43,510 bases of DNA from JBBQER01 sp052148155 (GCA_052148155.1 JBKQIY010000114.1:1-43510), one strand, 5' to 3'. Shown: positions 32,633 to 40,644, numbered from the stretch's first letter. Numbers and translations: made by a program. The notes: generated by a model not told the origin, from the sequence alone.

Positions 32633-33685
32633 TCAGTGCAGGCCGGGTACCTGCGCGCGGATCGCCTCGGCGATCGCGGCCTGACCCGCAAGGTTGGGAT
32701 ACCCGAACCGCCACAGGCCGGTGGTTGGCCCACCCGTGAACAGGTACGGGTTTCTCGTACACATCCCGTGCCCGGCGAATCCGCTGCCCAACGCGAGGTT
32801 CACGAGATGATCGTGTGAGTGCAGCTTCATGTCCGTCGCGATGGCGTGATTGAGAGCGTCTTGAATGATGACCGCGTGCGTGTACGCGGTCTGAAGCCGA
32901 CCGGGGTCCGCTAGCTGTGTGCAGACCTCTGAGTGATCGATGTTCACGAACTCCGAAGGTGCGGGGATCGGCTGGTAGTAGTTCAGCACGACGATGGTTG
33001 CGTTCGGCTGGAGGCGTCGAATCGATGTGAGAAGCACGCCGAACGCGACTCGCATCGTGTTGAGCCGGTTGGATTCGGTACCGGTGAGACCAGTGCCGGA
33101 GGTGCACTTTCGAGAGGTCTGGCCGTAGATCGAATAGGGAACATAGATGTTGATCTCGTGCATGAGACAGCCGCCGAAATCGATGTCGTCAGCGCCGACT
33201 TGAATTGTGACCAGCGACGCGGCCGCGGTGCCGAGGTGATCGAGTTCGTCGGGATCGACGGCCTTGTGCGGATGCGACGAATGGCACTCGACGTCGGGAC
33301 CGTTGACATTTGCCACGACGGTTGGTGCGCCGCTCACCGCCAACTGATCTCCGGTCAGCGTGCAGCCATCTTTGCGGATGTTCAAGCTCAGCCCGAGGCT
33401 CTTCGCCAACACACTCGGATACGCATCCACCGACGGCGGCTGGTTCGCCGGCAAACCGCTATGGGTGACTGCGCCCGGATTCGCGAGCCCGAACCCGTAC
33501 GGCACTGAGTCTCCCAGCGCGACATAACGGCGCACCTCCGCATGGGGGAGGGCCGGGGATGCGGACACAACCTCACGCTGGGACGATGGCGCCGCCGCAG
33601 CCGCGACGATGGGAACCACACCGGCCACCGTCAAACCGACGGCGACTGCGAGTACGAACTTGCGTCGTCCAATCAATGCTGGCAA
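32633..33685 (-). CDS. Secreted SGNH/GDSL-type hydrolase
   Basis: 350 residues with a signal peptide (GRRKFVLAVAVG..., Ala-rich end near residue 32). Block I is YVALGDSVPYGFG with nucleophile S60; block III reads GADDIDFGG (164-172), with Asp where many families have the oxyanion Asn; cysteines at 108, 134 and later suggest disulfides. Block V should carry the catalytic His before P-N, but the sequence is GYPNLAGQ with Y329 at that place, so the triad is atypical or the His lies elsewhere. The start appears to be TTG 33685 (a second TTG is three codons on). It lies 33 bp after the RibD-like gene on the same strand and may belong to the SigF-driven unit. Confidence 0.82.
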   Translation of the reverse strand: MPALIGRRKFVLAVAVGLTVAGVVPIVAAAAAPSSQREVVSASPALPHAEVRRYVALGDSVPYGFGLANPGAVTHSGLPANQPPSVDAYPSVLAKSLGLSLNIRKDGCTLTGDQLAVSGAPTVVANVNGPDVECHSSHPHKAVDPDELDHLGTAAASLVTIQVGADDIDFGGCLMHEINIYVPYSIYGQTSRKCTSGTGLTGTESNRLNTMRVAFGVLLTSIRRLQPNATIVVLNYYQPIPAPSEFVNIDHSEVCTQLADPGRLQTAYTHAVIIQDALNHAIATDMKLHSHDHLVNLALGSGFAGHGMCTRNPYLFTGGPTTGLWRFGYPNLAGQAAIAEAIRAQVPGLH

Positions 33686-33718
33686 CCCTATTCGCTGCCC
33701 GCAGCGTGCGGAAAGGGT

Positions 33719-34453
33719 CTATTGACGCGCGGGCCGGTACCGCAGGAACAGGTAGTTGTCTTCCTCACAGATCGACCGCAGTTCCAGTTCTTCCAATTCG
33801 TCGAGTGTCGATCCGGAGATAATTCGCTTCGCGTCTCCGCTGGCGAGCCGCGGCGCGAGTGTCACGCAGAGTTCGTCTAACAGGCCGGCGCGTGCCAGCT
33901 CGCCGTTCAGTGTGGGTCCGCCCTCGGCGAGCACGTTGGCGGCACCGCGGATCCGAAGTTCATCGAGTGCGCCGGCCAGGTCGACGTCTTGGTCGCCGAC
34001 GACGATGACGTCGGCGACGGTTGCCGCTCGGGCCCGATCGGCCTCGGGCGCGGCAGAGACGGTGATGACCAAGGGCCGAGCGACGGCTGCCGTGAAGAAG
34101 GGCGTGTCCCAGTCCATCTGACAGCTACGCGAGACCACCGCGATGCTCGGAATGGGTGCCTGACCGCGTTGGCGACGCGCCTGTTGCATGGCGGCGGTCA
34201 ACTGGGCCGGACCGTAGTGCTCGGCGCGCATCGTTCCAGCCGCAACGAGCACGACATCGGCGAACGATCGCAGAACTGAAAAGAGGGCCTTGTCGGCAGA
34301 TCCGCCGAGCGCGCCGGAGACACCGCCCCAGGACGTCCCACCGTCGACGCTCACGATCATGTTCAAGCGAACACACGGACGCAGTTCGTTGTGAGGCAAG
34401 TCAGCATAGACAGAGAAGGGATCGACCACCCCGACGGAGTCGGGAAACAACAT
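33719..34453 (-). CDS. RibD C-terminal domain / dihydrofolate-reductase-fold reductase
   Basis: 244-residue NADPH-dependent reductase of the RibD-C family (pyrimidine reductase-like). It shows VRLNMIVSVDGGTSWGG at the N-terminal strand, DVVLVAAGTMRAEHYGP, and the nucleotide-site motif LAEGGPTLNGELARAGLLDELCVTLAP. It has no deaminase domain, as in mycobacterial Rv2671, which has dihydrofolate-reductase-like activity; riboflavin synthesis is not implied by context. ATG 34453 with AGGGA 5 nt upstream is preferred over the ATG two codons earlier. It follows the 66-aa gene by about 36 bp and precedes the SGNH hydrolase by 33 bp, all on the minus strand. Confidence 0.88.
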   Translation of the reverse strand: MLFPDSVGVVDPFSVYADLPHNELRPCVRLNMIVSVDGGTSWGGVSGALGGSADKALFSVLRSFADVVLVAAGTMRAEHYGPAQLTAAMQQARRQRGQAPIPSIAVVSRSCQMDWDTPFFTAAVARPLVITVSAAPEADRARAATVADVIVVGDQDVDLAGALDELRIRGAANVLAEGGPTLNGELARAGLLDELCVTLAPRLASGDAKRIISGSTLDELEELELRSICEEDNYLFLRYRPARQ

Positions 34454-34489
34454 TCGCATCCCTGCACCGTATGGCGTCGGCGCCCGCGA

Positions 34490-34690
34490 TCATGCTCGAC
34501 GAGACCGTCCCGTACGGCGGCGCCGGTTGAAGTCGATGAACTCACGGATCGCGTCGTCCGGCGTGATGCTCATGCGTCGAGCCAAATCGACGAAGCTTGA
34601 GCACTCGCCGCGACTCGCAACGGTCGCGTCCTCGAGCGCGGCCCCCTCGGGCGGGACTCGCTTGGATGCAACCAATGTCCTCGCGCTCAC
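34490..34690 (-). CDS. 66-aa protein of unknown function, SigF-type promoter
   Basis: From GTG 34690 the frame gives 66 residues: a neutral N-terminal half (RTLVASKRVPPEG, one Cys at 30), an amphipathic segment FVDLARRMSITPDDAIREF, and a very basic tail ending RTGRSRRA. I recognise no family; it might bind nucleic acid or a partner protein. The start is supported by AAGGGA about 8 nt before the GTG and by a SigF-type promoter whose -10 box (34726-34722) would place the transcript start about 25 nt upstream. The frame continues upstream to 34780 but that would run through the promoter. RibD and the SGNH hydrolase follow on the same strand. Confidence 0.6.
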   Translation of the reverse strand: MSARTLVASKRVPPEGAALEDATVASRGECSSFVDLARRMSITPDDAIREFIDFNRRRRTGRSRRA

Positions 34691-34721
34691 GTCTGGGTTC
34701 CCTTCGCCGCTACCCAACCGG

Positions 34722-34748
34722 TACCCGTTCGGCACCCACCGATAAACC
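34722..34748 (-). promoter_or_regulatory. SigF-type promoter, leftward
   Basis: On the minus strand GGTTT (34748-34744), a 17-nt spacer and GGGTA (34726-34722) fit the actinobacterial SigF/SigB consensus GGTTT-N15-17-GGGTA exactly. It points at the 66-aa gene starting at 34690. Confidence 0.75.
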
Positions 34749-34750
34749 GA

Positions 34751-34776
34751 GGTTTTGAGCGCGGCCTGGATGGGTA
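34751..34776 (+). promoter_or_regulatory. SigF-type promoter, rightward
   Basis: GGTTT (34751-34755), a 16-nt spacer and GGGTA (34772-34776) fit the same consensus. It points at the phosphatase gene and, through it, at the operon containing SigF, predicting positive autoregulation. Its -35 box is 2 bp from that of the leftward promoter, forming the palindrome AAACCGAGGTTT. Confidence 0.78.
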
Positions 34777-34883
34777 ACAAATGATCAGCGAGCTAGCTCA
34801 CCGGGGCGCTCGGGCCGTTGCCCCCTAATCCCCGCAGGTTTCGTGTCACGCCCGAGCGTTCCCCGGTCATCCACCGAGCCGGG

Positions 34884-37127
34884 ATGACCCCGACGGTTGA
34901 CCAATGCTTTACTGACGCGATGACCAGGGTCACGCCGACGCGCGGACGCGTCGCGCTCGAATCGCAGCTTTTCGAGCGGGTGCAGGCTGCCGTGCTGGTG
35001 ACCGACCTCGCGGGGGTCGTGCTCCTAGCGAACTCGTATTGCGAGATCTTGTACGGCCGCAGCCCGGACGAGCTTGTCGGCGAGAACGCCCAGCAGTTCG
35101 CGACCGACCCGACGAAGCCCACGATGGGGTCGGAGATCAACGAGGCGATCCTCAGCGGGCGTACCTGGGAGGGCCAGTATCGCGTCCAGCGCCCCGATGG
35201 CACCGCGGTCGACGTCCACGGTGTCGATTCGGCGGTCTTCGATGACGGCGGCAAGGTCACCGGCGTGATGAGCGTCGCGTACGACGTCGCGACACCGCGC
35301 CTCTCCCCGGACGATCTGCGTCGGATCTTGGCCGTCGCGCAGATCCTCCGTGACATCGGCGCAACGCTTGTGGCCGAGCTCGACGCTGACCAAGTGATGA
35401 AAACCGTGACAGCCGCGGCTCGTAAACTCGCGGGCGCGTCGATGAGCGCGTTCCTTCGCGTCGACACCGACGCCTCCGAGGACCAATTCGTCGTACGCGC
35501 AACCTCAGGTCGCGCCCGAGCCTCCTCGATCGGCGTCCCGATTCCCGTCAACGCTCCACTGCTTGCACCCGCGCTGGCGAGCACGGCACCGTTCCGCTTC
35601 GACGACACGACAGTCGACGAGCAGTACGTCGCAACACTCGACGCGGTGATGCCGGCGCTCGAACCGCCGTTACGCAGCTGTGTCGTCATGGCGGTCCGAT
35701 CGCGTGACGGCGAAGTGGTGGGCGCGATGCTTCTCGCTCACACGGAGGCCGGCCGTTTCACGTTCTCAGAAGAACAGCTGCTCGCCGACATCGCCGTGCA
35801 GGCCGGCATCGTGCTCGATATCGCGCGACTCTTTCGCGCCGCAGAGGCCGAGATCGTGGCGCGCCGACGCGCCGAGGAAGTCCAACGGTTCTACGCCGAA
35901 ACCAGCGCCGTGCTCTCGTTGTCGCTCGACTACCCCGAAAGCTTCGAGCAGCTCGGGCAGCTCTGTGTTCCGTTTCTGGCCGACCTCTGTCTGATCGACG
36001 TCGCCCACGAGCGCGGCGTGCGCCGGCTCGCCGCAGTTCACGCCGATCCGGACAAGAAGCGGCTCGTCGCCGAGCTCGAAACCCACTACCCGCCCGACCC
36101 GTACGGTGCGCACCCGGCGGCGAGTGTGCTTCGCGGCGGCAAGGCCGAAGTCGCTGAGGAAATGCAAGACACGTACCTCAGGGCCACGACGCGAGACGAT
36201 CGACACTTTCAGATCGTCAAAGAGCTCGACTTCGTGTCGTACATGTGTGTGCCGCTCCAGGCAAGAGGTCGGGTCCTCGGTGCGCTCACCCTCGTGTCGT
36301 CGGGATCAGGTCGGCACTTCGGCGCCGCGGATCTCGCGCTGGCCGAAGAGTTCGCGCGGCGCGCGGGACTCGCGATCGACAATGCCCGCCTGTATTCGGA
36401 GCGCGCCCACGTCGCGCGTGCGCTGCAGTCGAGTCTGTTGCCGCCGTCTCTGCCGGCGATCCCCGGCGTGCGGGTCACCGCGAGATACCAGGCAGCCGGT
36501 GAGGGAAATGAGGTCGGCGGCGACTTCTACCACGTGTTCCAGGTCGACGAGTGTGCATGGTGGGTCGTGCTCGGCGACGTGAGCGGCAAGGGACCGGAAG
36601 CCGCAGCAGTCGCCGGTCTCGCACGGCATACCCTGCGCGCGTTTGCGCTGCAGGAACGGTCGCCGAGCCGATTGCTGACCGCGCTGCACGAGACGCTGCT
36701 GATCGACGAGGACAACGCCGAATTCTGCACGGTCTGCTGTGCGCTGCTCCAACCCCGCGCGCGCGGCGCCCTGCTCTCGATCGCGTGCGGCGGACATCCG
36801 CCGCCGATCATCCGGCGGGCGAACGGCGCCGTCGACGTCGCGACCTGTCGCGGATCTCTGCTGGGCATGCCGGTCGAACTCATGTTCGAAGAGCAGTCGG
36901 TGGAGCTCTCGCTCGGCGACGTCGTCGTGTTCTACACCGACGGCGTGACCGAGGCACACCACCGGAACCAGCCGCTGTTCGGCGAAGAACGGCTGATCGA
37001 GGTGATCCGGGACGCCGACCGCGACGTCGACCACGTCGCGGATGGCATCCTCGCCGCGGTCAGGGAATACGGGCCGGCGGAACCCCGCGACGATCTCGCG
37101 GTTGTCGTGCTCCAAATCGAGACATGA
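34884..37127 (+). CDS. PAS-GAF-GAF-PP2C (SpoIIE-type) serine phosphatase
   Basis: RsbU/RsbP-like sensor phosphatase that would dephosphorylate the STAS antagonist and so release SigF. About 747 residues: PAS (about 25-130; LVTDLAGVVLLAN, YGRSPDELVGEN), first GAF (about 150-310), second GAF (about 325-490), and the PP2C/SpoIIE domain (about 500-745) with metal-binding GNEVGGDFYHVF, LGDVSGKGPEAAAVAG, VVFYTDGVTEA and PRDDLAVVVLQ. No receiver, HAMP or membrane segment is present, so it senses a cytosolic cue or ligand. Start choice is uncertain between ATG 34884 and ATG 34920; neither has a strong SD. It follows a SigF-type promoter and precedes the STAS gene by 37 bp. Confidence 0.93.
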   Translation: MTPTVDQCFTDAMTRVTPTRGRVALESQLFERVQAAVLVTDLAGVVLLANSYCEILYGRSPDELVGENAQQFATDPTKPTMGSEINEAILSGRTWEGQYRVQRPDGTAVDVHGVDSAVFDDGGKVTGVMSVAYDVATPRLSPDDLRRILAVAQILRDIGATLVAELDADQVMKTVTAAARKLAGASMSAFLRVDTDASEDQFVVRATSGRARASSIGVPIPVNAPLLAPALASTAPFRFDDTTVDEQYVATLDAVMPALEPPLRSCVVMAVRSRDGEVVGAMLLAHTEAGRFTFSEEQLLADIAVQAGIVLDIARLFRAAEAEIVARRRAEEVQRFYAETSAVLSLSLDYPESFEQLGQLCVPFLADLCLIDVAHERGVRRLAAVHADPDKKRLVAELETHYPPDPYGAHPAASVLRGGKAEVAEEMQDTYLRATTRDDRHFQIVKELDFVSYMCVPLQARGRVLGALTLVSSGSGRHFGAADLALAEEFARRAGLAIDNARLYSERAHVARALQSSLLPPSLPAIPGVRVTARYQAAGEGNEVGGDFYHVFQVDECAWWVVLGDVSGKGPEAAAVAGLARHTLRAFALQERSPSRLLTALHETLLIDEDNAEFCTVCCALLQPRARGALLSIACGGHPPPIIRRANGAVDVATCRGSLLGMPVELMFEEQSVELSLGDVVVFYTDGVTEAHHRNQPLFGEERLIEVIRDADRDVDHVADGILAAVREYGPAEPRDDLAVVVLQIET

Positions 37128-37164
37128 ACCGTCACGGCGCGAATTCGCGTACCGTGGAGGCACG

Positions 37165-37488
37165 ATGAGCGAATGGGACGTCGTCTTCGAAAGATCGGAA
37201 CGTGCCAGCCGGATCAGGCTGGCTGTCACCGGCGAGATCGACCTGGCGGTAACCGGCCGGTTGCGCCAAGAGCTCGCGACCCTCGTCGACGACTCGAACG
37301 GCACCGGACTCGTCGACCTCTCCGGTGTCGGCTTCATCGACTCGTCCGGAATACGGGAGCTCCTCACGGCCAGGCTCGCCGCCCAGCGGGCAGGTGGCGA
37401 ACTCACGCTGTTGAACCCCTCAGCATCGTGTCGACGGGTGCTCGAGATCAGCGGCGTGTTGAACGAATTCGTGGTGCAAGAAACATGA
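37165..37488 (+). CDS. STAS-domain anti-sigma factor antagonist (RsbV-like)
   Basis: 107 residues. The STAS fold is marked by IRLAVTGEIDLAVTGRLRQ, the strand GLVDLSGVGFIDSSGIREL with the conserved phosphorylatable Ser in D-S-S-G, and a C-terminal LTLLNPS/VLEISGV segment. When unphosphorylated it should bind the anti-sigma factor and free SigF; the phosphatase upstream would generate that form. GGAGG lies 5 nt before ATG 37165, the best ribosome binding site in the operon. The stop overlaps the start of the 73-aa gene (ATGA). Confidence 0.95.
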   Translation: MSEWDVVFERSERASRIRLAVTGEIDLAVTGRLRQELATLVDDSNGTGLVDLSGVGFIDSSGIRELLTARLAAQRAGGELTLLNPSASCRRVLEISGVLNEFVVQET

Positions 37489-37706
37489 CCGCGGCAGAGC
37501 CGACGTTCGCCCGGACGTCCCGGAGACAAACGCGGCGGCGCCCAAAACCAGCCGCGGAGGCGAAACGGGCACCGGGCGGGGATGAATCCGTTCCGCCGAC
37601 CGCGGCGGGCTTGGTTGGGGGGTATTTCTTTGGTACCCCGGTCGAACCGCCGGCAAACATCGAAGACCAAACCCGCAGGTCGGGTCCGGTGATCGGAGCT
37701 GGGTAA
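37485..37706 (+). CDS. 73-aa protein embedded in the SigF operon, unknown function
   Basis: An ATG at 37485 overlaps the STAS stop as ATGA, and the frame ends in TAA that overlaps the next ATG as TAATG, so both junctions are set for translational coupling. The product is low-complexity and probably disordered: an Arg/Lys/Pro/Ala-rich first half (RRQTRRRPKPAAEAKRAPGG) and a second half with GLVGGYFFGTPVEPP and IEDQTRRSGP. I know of no matching family. About 70% of its codons end in G or C, lower than neighbouring genes, which tempers confidence. It could be a modulator or tether of the switch, or simply a coupling leader for the anti-sigma gene. Without it there would be an unexplained 217-bp gap in an otherwise compact operon. 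Confidence 0.55.
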   Translation: MTAAEPTFARTSRRQTRRRPKPAAEAKRAPGGDESVPPTAAGLVGGYFFGTPVEPPANIEDQTRRSGPVIGAG

Positions 37707-38089
37707 TGAGCAGTTCGAAGCGCGTCGACGACGGTTCGGTGTCGCTCACTGTTCCCGGACGGCCCGAATACCTGAGACTCGTACGACTCGCCGCAGCGGA
37801 CAGCGGCGCCCGGGCAGACCTCTCGATCGACGACGTCGAAGATCTCCGCATCGCGGTCGATGAGCTCACCTACGCGCTCATGGGAGAGAACCCCGTCGAC
37901 AAGACGCTGACCCTCCGCTATCTCGCGTCACAGGGCGTCGTCGAAATCGAGGGAACGTGCGTCGCGGCCGGCGAGCCCGTGATGAGCGAGCTGAGCCAGA
38001 CGATCATCGGCGCAGTCGTAGACGAGCACGAAATCTCCGACCGCGACGGCATCCGACGGTTCCGGCTTGTCAAGCGAAGTCGAACGTGA
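37706..38089 (+). CDS. UsfX/RsbW-like anti-sigma factor with degenerate ATP site
   Basis: 127 residues of HATPase_c_2-like fold. LSIDDVEDLRIAVDELTYALMG corresponds to the N-box helix and closely resembles the DLRLAVDEV stretch of mycobacterial UsfX (RsbW). The usual Asn of E-x-x-x-N-A is replaced (DELTYAL), and no clear glycine-rich D-x-G-x-G G1 box follows; TIIGAVVDEHEI is the nearest remnant. It should bind and inhibit SigF, but its ability to phosphorylate the STAS partner is doubtful from sequence. ATG 37706 overlaps the upstream TAA, and its stop overlaps the sigF start (GTGA), giving stoichiometric synthesis with SigF. Confidence 0.85.
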   Translation: MSSSKRVDDGSVSLTVPGRPEYLRLVRLAAADSGARADLSIDDVEDLRIAVDELTYALMGENPVDKTLTLRYLASQGVVEIEGTCVAAGEPVMSELSQTIIGAVVDEHEISDRDGIRRFRLVKRSRT

Positions 38090-38850
38090 CCGCCGACGAC
38101 TCCTGCGAGCGCGCAGAGTCCGCTGAGCCGTCCGAGCTCCTCGGCGAGTTTCGCGAGTACCGCCGCACCCACGACCGTACGCTTCGAAACCGTCTCATCG
38201 AGCATCATGTGCATCTCGCGCAGTCCCTCGCCCGCCGATTCGCGAATCGGAGCGAACCGCTCGACGACCTCGAACAAGTCGCGATGCTCGGCCTGCTCAA
38301 GGCGGTCGAACGGTTCGATCCCGATCGAGGTACCCCGTTCGCGGCGTTCGCGGTACCGACAGTGATCGGCGAGTTGCGCCGCCACTTCCGCGACCAGGGC
38401 TGGATGGTACGCGTTCCGAGACGCGTCCAAGATCTGCACCTGCGGATCGGAACCGTGATCTCGGAGCTCAGCCAGCAACTCGGACAGTCCCCCACCCCTC
38501 GAGAGATCGCCGAGGCCGCCGGCGTTCGCGACGAAGACGTGCTCGAAGCCCTCGATGCCGGCAACCGCTATCGACCGACGTCGCTCGACTTCACCCCGAA
38601 CGGCGCTGCCGGCGAGACCCTGCGGGGCGACGCCGATACCGAATTCGCGTCAGTCGAAGATCGAGCGACACTGCTGAATCTCCTGCACCGCTTGCCGGAG
38701 CGCGAACAGCGAGTGATGTACATGCGCTACTTCGAGGACATGACCCAAGCAGAGATCGCCGAGACGATCGGCGTGAGCCAGATGCACGTGTCGAGGCTGC
38801 TGTCTCGCAGCCTCGACGCGCTGGCTCGCGATCAGTCCGCGGACTCCTAG
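38086..38850 (+). CDS. sigF: Alternative sigma factor of the SigF/SigB family
   Basis: 254 residues starting at GTG 38086. Region 2 (about 35-110) includes LRNRLIEHHVHLAQSLARRF, LDDLEQVAMLGLLKAVERFDPDRG and FAAFAVPTVIGELRRHFRDQGW with VRVPRRVQ, a signature of the SigB/SigF group. Region 3 reads LSQQLGQSPTPREIAEAAG and LDAGNRYRPTSLD, and region 4 LPEREQRVMYMRYFEDMTQAEIAETIGVSQMHVSRLLSR. It directs RNA polymerase to GGTTT-N-GGGTA promoters, two of which lie in front of its own operon. It is last in the phosphatase-STAS-73aa-anti-sigma-sigF unit. Confidence 0.95.
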   Translation: MTADDSCERAESAEPSELLGEFREYRRTHDRTLRNRLIEHHVHLAQSLARRFANRSEPLDDLEQVAMLGLLKAVERFDPDRGTPFAAFAVPTVIGELRRHFRDQGWMVRVPRRVQDLHLRIGTVISELSQQLGQSPTPREIAEAAGVRDEDVLEALDAGNRYRPTSLDFTPNGAAGETLRGDADTEFASVEDRATLLNLLHRLPEREQRVMYMRYFEDMTQAEIAETIGVSQMHVSRLLSRSLDALARDQSADS

Positions 38851-39051
38851 CAAAGCGGAGGAGTAGCTCGCGGTAGCCGAACACGGGCTGGCGGACGCTG
38901 AGATCTCCTGGTTGCACGCCCCGGTTACACATGAACTTTGGTGTTGCATTGGCCGCGGAAGCGGAACTGGAGCACGCGAATTCTGATCGGTTGGTGCGGT
39001 TGCCTCAAGACCGACGACCACCCGGAACAGGTTCCGAAGTTTGGCGCCGAC

Positions 39052-39123
39052 CGGTGACCCGGCCGCGCAATCGCACATGCCGCCGCGGCCGACCCTGGCA
39101 GCCAGCACCCGGCCGAGTCACCG
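39052..39123. repeat. Long inverted repeat between sigF and the GNAT gene
   Basis: CGGTGACCCGGCCG (39052-39065) is the inverse complement of 39110-39123 at 13 of 14 positions, with a 44-nt spacer. The right arm covers the GNAT stop codon. It may act as a bidirectional terminator in this convergent gap; otherwise the 267-bp region holds nothing recognisable. Confidence 0.35.
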
Positions 39124-39543
39124 TCGACGTTCCATCCAGCGTTGCGGCTCCGGAACATTCACGAATCCGTACTGCCGGTAGAGCCCGTGCGCGTCGCGCG
39201 TGCCCAACAGCTGGAGGGGCAGATCTCGCACCGCCGGGTGATCCGTCGCCGTCCCCACGAGGAACTTGCCGAGGCCCGCTCCCCGGAGCGCCGGATCAAC
39301 GAAGACATCACCAAGCCAAGCGAACGTCGAGTAATCCGTCACCCACCTGCAGAATCCGGCCTGGGCCCCGTCGGGGCGGTACAAGCCGAGCGGCAACGAC
39401 CCTTCGATCGACCGGGCGACAACGTCATACGGCCGGCCTTCGGCCCAGTAACTCAGCGTGCTCAGCCAACGGTGCACCAGCGCGACGTTGACCAACGGCC
39501 GATCGTCACTGACCCAGTAGCCGCTGGGATCCGTCCATCTCAT
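39118..39543 (-). CDS. GNAT family N-acetyltransferase
   Basis: 141 residues from ATG 39543 (a GTG at 39576 would add 11). The fold is supported by the VVARSIEGSLPLGLYRPDG strand pair, FCRWVTDYSTFAWLGDVFVDPALRG, the acetyl-CoA pyrophosphate loop RGAGLGKFLV (R-G-x-G-L-G) and the C-terminal LLGTRDAHGLYRQYGF, where the Y-x-x-x-GF motif is typical. It belongs to the group of small GNATs annotated as acting on amino groups of small molecules; the substrate is unknown. It stands alone, convergent with sigF. Confidence 0.88.
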   Translation of the reverse strand: MRWTDPSGYWVSDDRPLVNVALVHRWLSTLSYWAEGRPYDVVARSIEGSLPLGLYRPDGAQAGFCRWVTDYSTFAWLGDVFVDPALRGAGLGKFLVGTATDHPAVRDLPLQLLGTRDAHGLYRQYGFVNVPEPQRWMERRR

Positions 39544-39576
39544 CCGCCGATATTCGCTCAATTTCTGGCCGATCAC

Positions 39577-40012
39577 CTAACGGAACGGGTATCACGTCGG
39601 AGCGACCCCAGCCGAGCGCAGCACATTGCATACTCGGACGTTCGTTCGGTCCCGGTCTGTCAGCTTGGCCCGATGCCGAGTCTGTCTCGACGCGCGACGT
39701 CCCGACTCGTCGACGCGTGCATCTTCTTCTCGTTCTTCGCGACGGTTCATCGCCTGGTCGGCGCCGGGGGCACGCTCGGCTACCGATGCGGGCAAGTCGA
39801 TCACACCGACGAGCGCGCACGTCGACGGTGACAGACCAGCTGAGCCAACCGAAAGACGACGCGAACGCCACGGCCGACCGATCGCCGCACCGCCAATTTC
39901 GCAGATGGCACCCGCCTCGAACGGCGGCCGTGTTCGCGAATGCTGGCGCATGTGGACGTGCAACTGGCAGACTTGCGAGCCCTTCACGTCGCCGACCAAG
40001 CGACCGAACGGC
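39577..40012. other. Intergenic or degraded region, no supported gene
   Basis: About 435 bp with open shadow frames only. Composition and lack of motifs suggest non-coding or eroded DNA continuous with the remnants to its right. Confidence 0.4.
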
Positions 40013-40039
40013 TCAGATCGTGCGGGCTCGAGCGACGCG

Positions 40040-40450
40040 GTCGGTGGTGCGAAACCTGGCGAAGCCCGACTCTGGTCGACGTCGGCGTGCCACCCGAGCG
40101 GCACGCCAGATCACGACCGCGTACGACTTGCTCGACAGTCGCGTCGACACCCGGTTCGCCCAAGAACGTCCAGGTACCGACGCGAGCGGACTCCGAATGT
40201 CATCGAAGAGCGCTGACATGAGACTGCTCGCTGCGAGAACCAGCGCGGCCGCATTGGCCGCCGCGCGGTCCTCGGATGCGCTGGCCACTGTCGCGTCCGC
40301 CGCGGTCTCGAACCGGAACACGAACAGGTCGATTATGGAAACACTCGCCAGATCGCGGATGATCACGCCGAAGCACACGACCGTCGTGTAAGAGGACGTG
40401 ATCTGCACGGTTGCGAACACCCGCGCAGTCGCAGTGCAACACAACAACCG
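40040..40450 (-). pseudogene. Possible remnant of a cation diffusion facilitator-like protein
   Basis: On the minus strand a stretch reads YTTVVCFGVIIRDLASVSII, FRFETAADATVASASEDRAA, AALVLAASSLMSALFDDIRS, and further on WANRVSTRLSSKSYAVV. In order these resemble single-domain CDF/cation-transporter proteins (F-G-x-D-S-x-x-E, a charged R-x-E-R-A-x-R loop, an A-x-x-L-x-x-A helix, then A-K-R-x-V-x-x-x-L-G-S-x-A), but a helix between SPLASVPG and RSWANRV is missing and metal-binding Asp/Glu positions are altered. No convincing start is present. Assignment is tentative. Confidence 0.33.
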
Positions 40451-40644
40451 AGCCGATCGACTCGACGGCATGTGCGCTGACGCGCACAACGACAATGCCG
40501 CGGTCAACGCACAACATGAACGAAAAAGCTCAATGCCGCAGCGTCCCGGCTGCGTGGTGAACGGACCGACGGTGAGGGAGTCCACTGGCTCTCACACTTC
40601 GACGAGCTACACTCGTTGTTCGCTCAGGAGGAACTGAAACCGAG

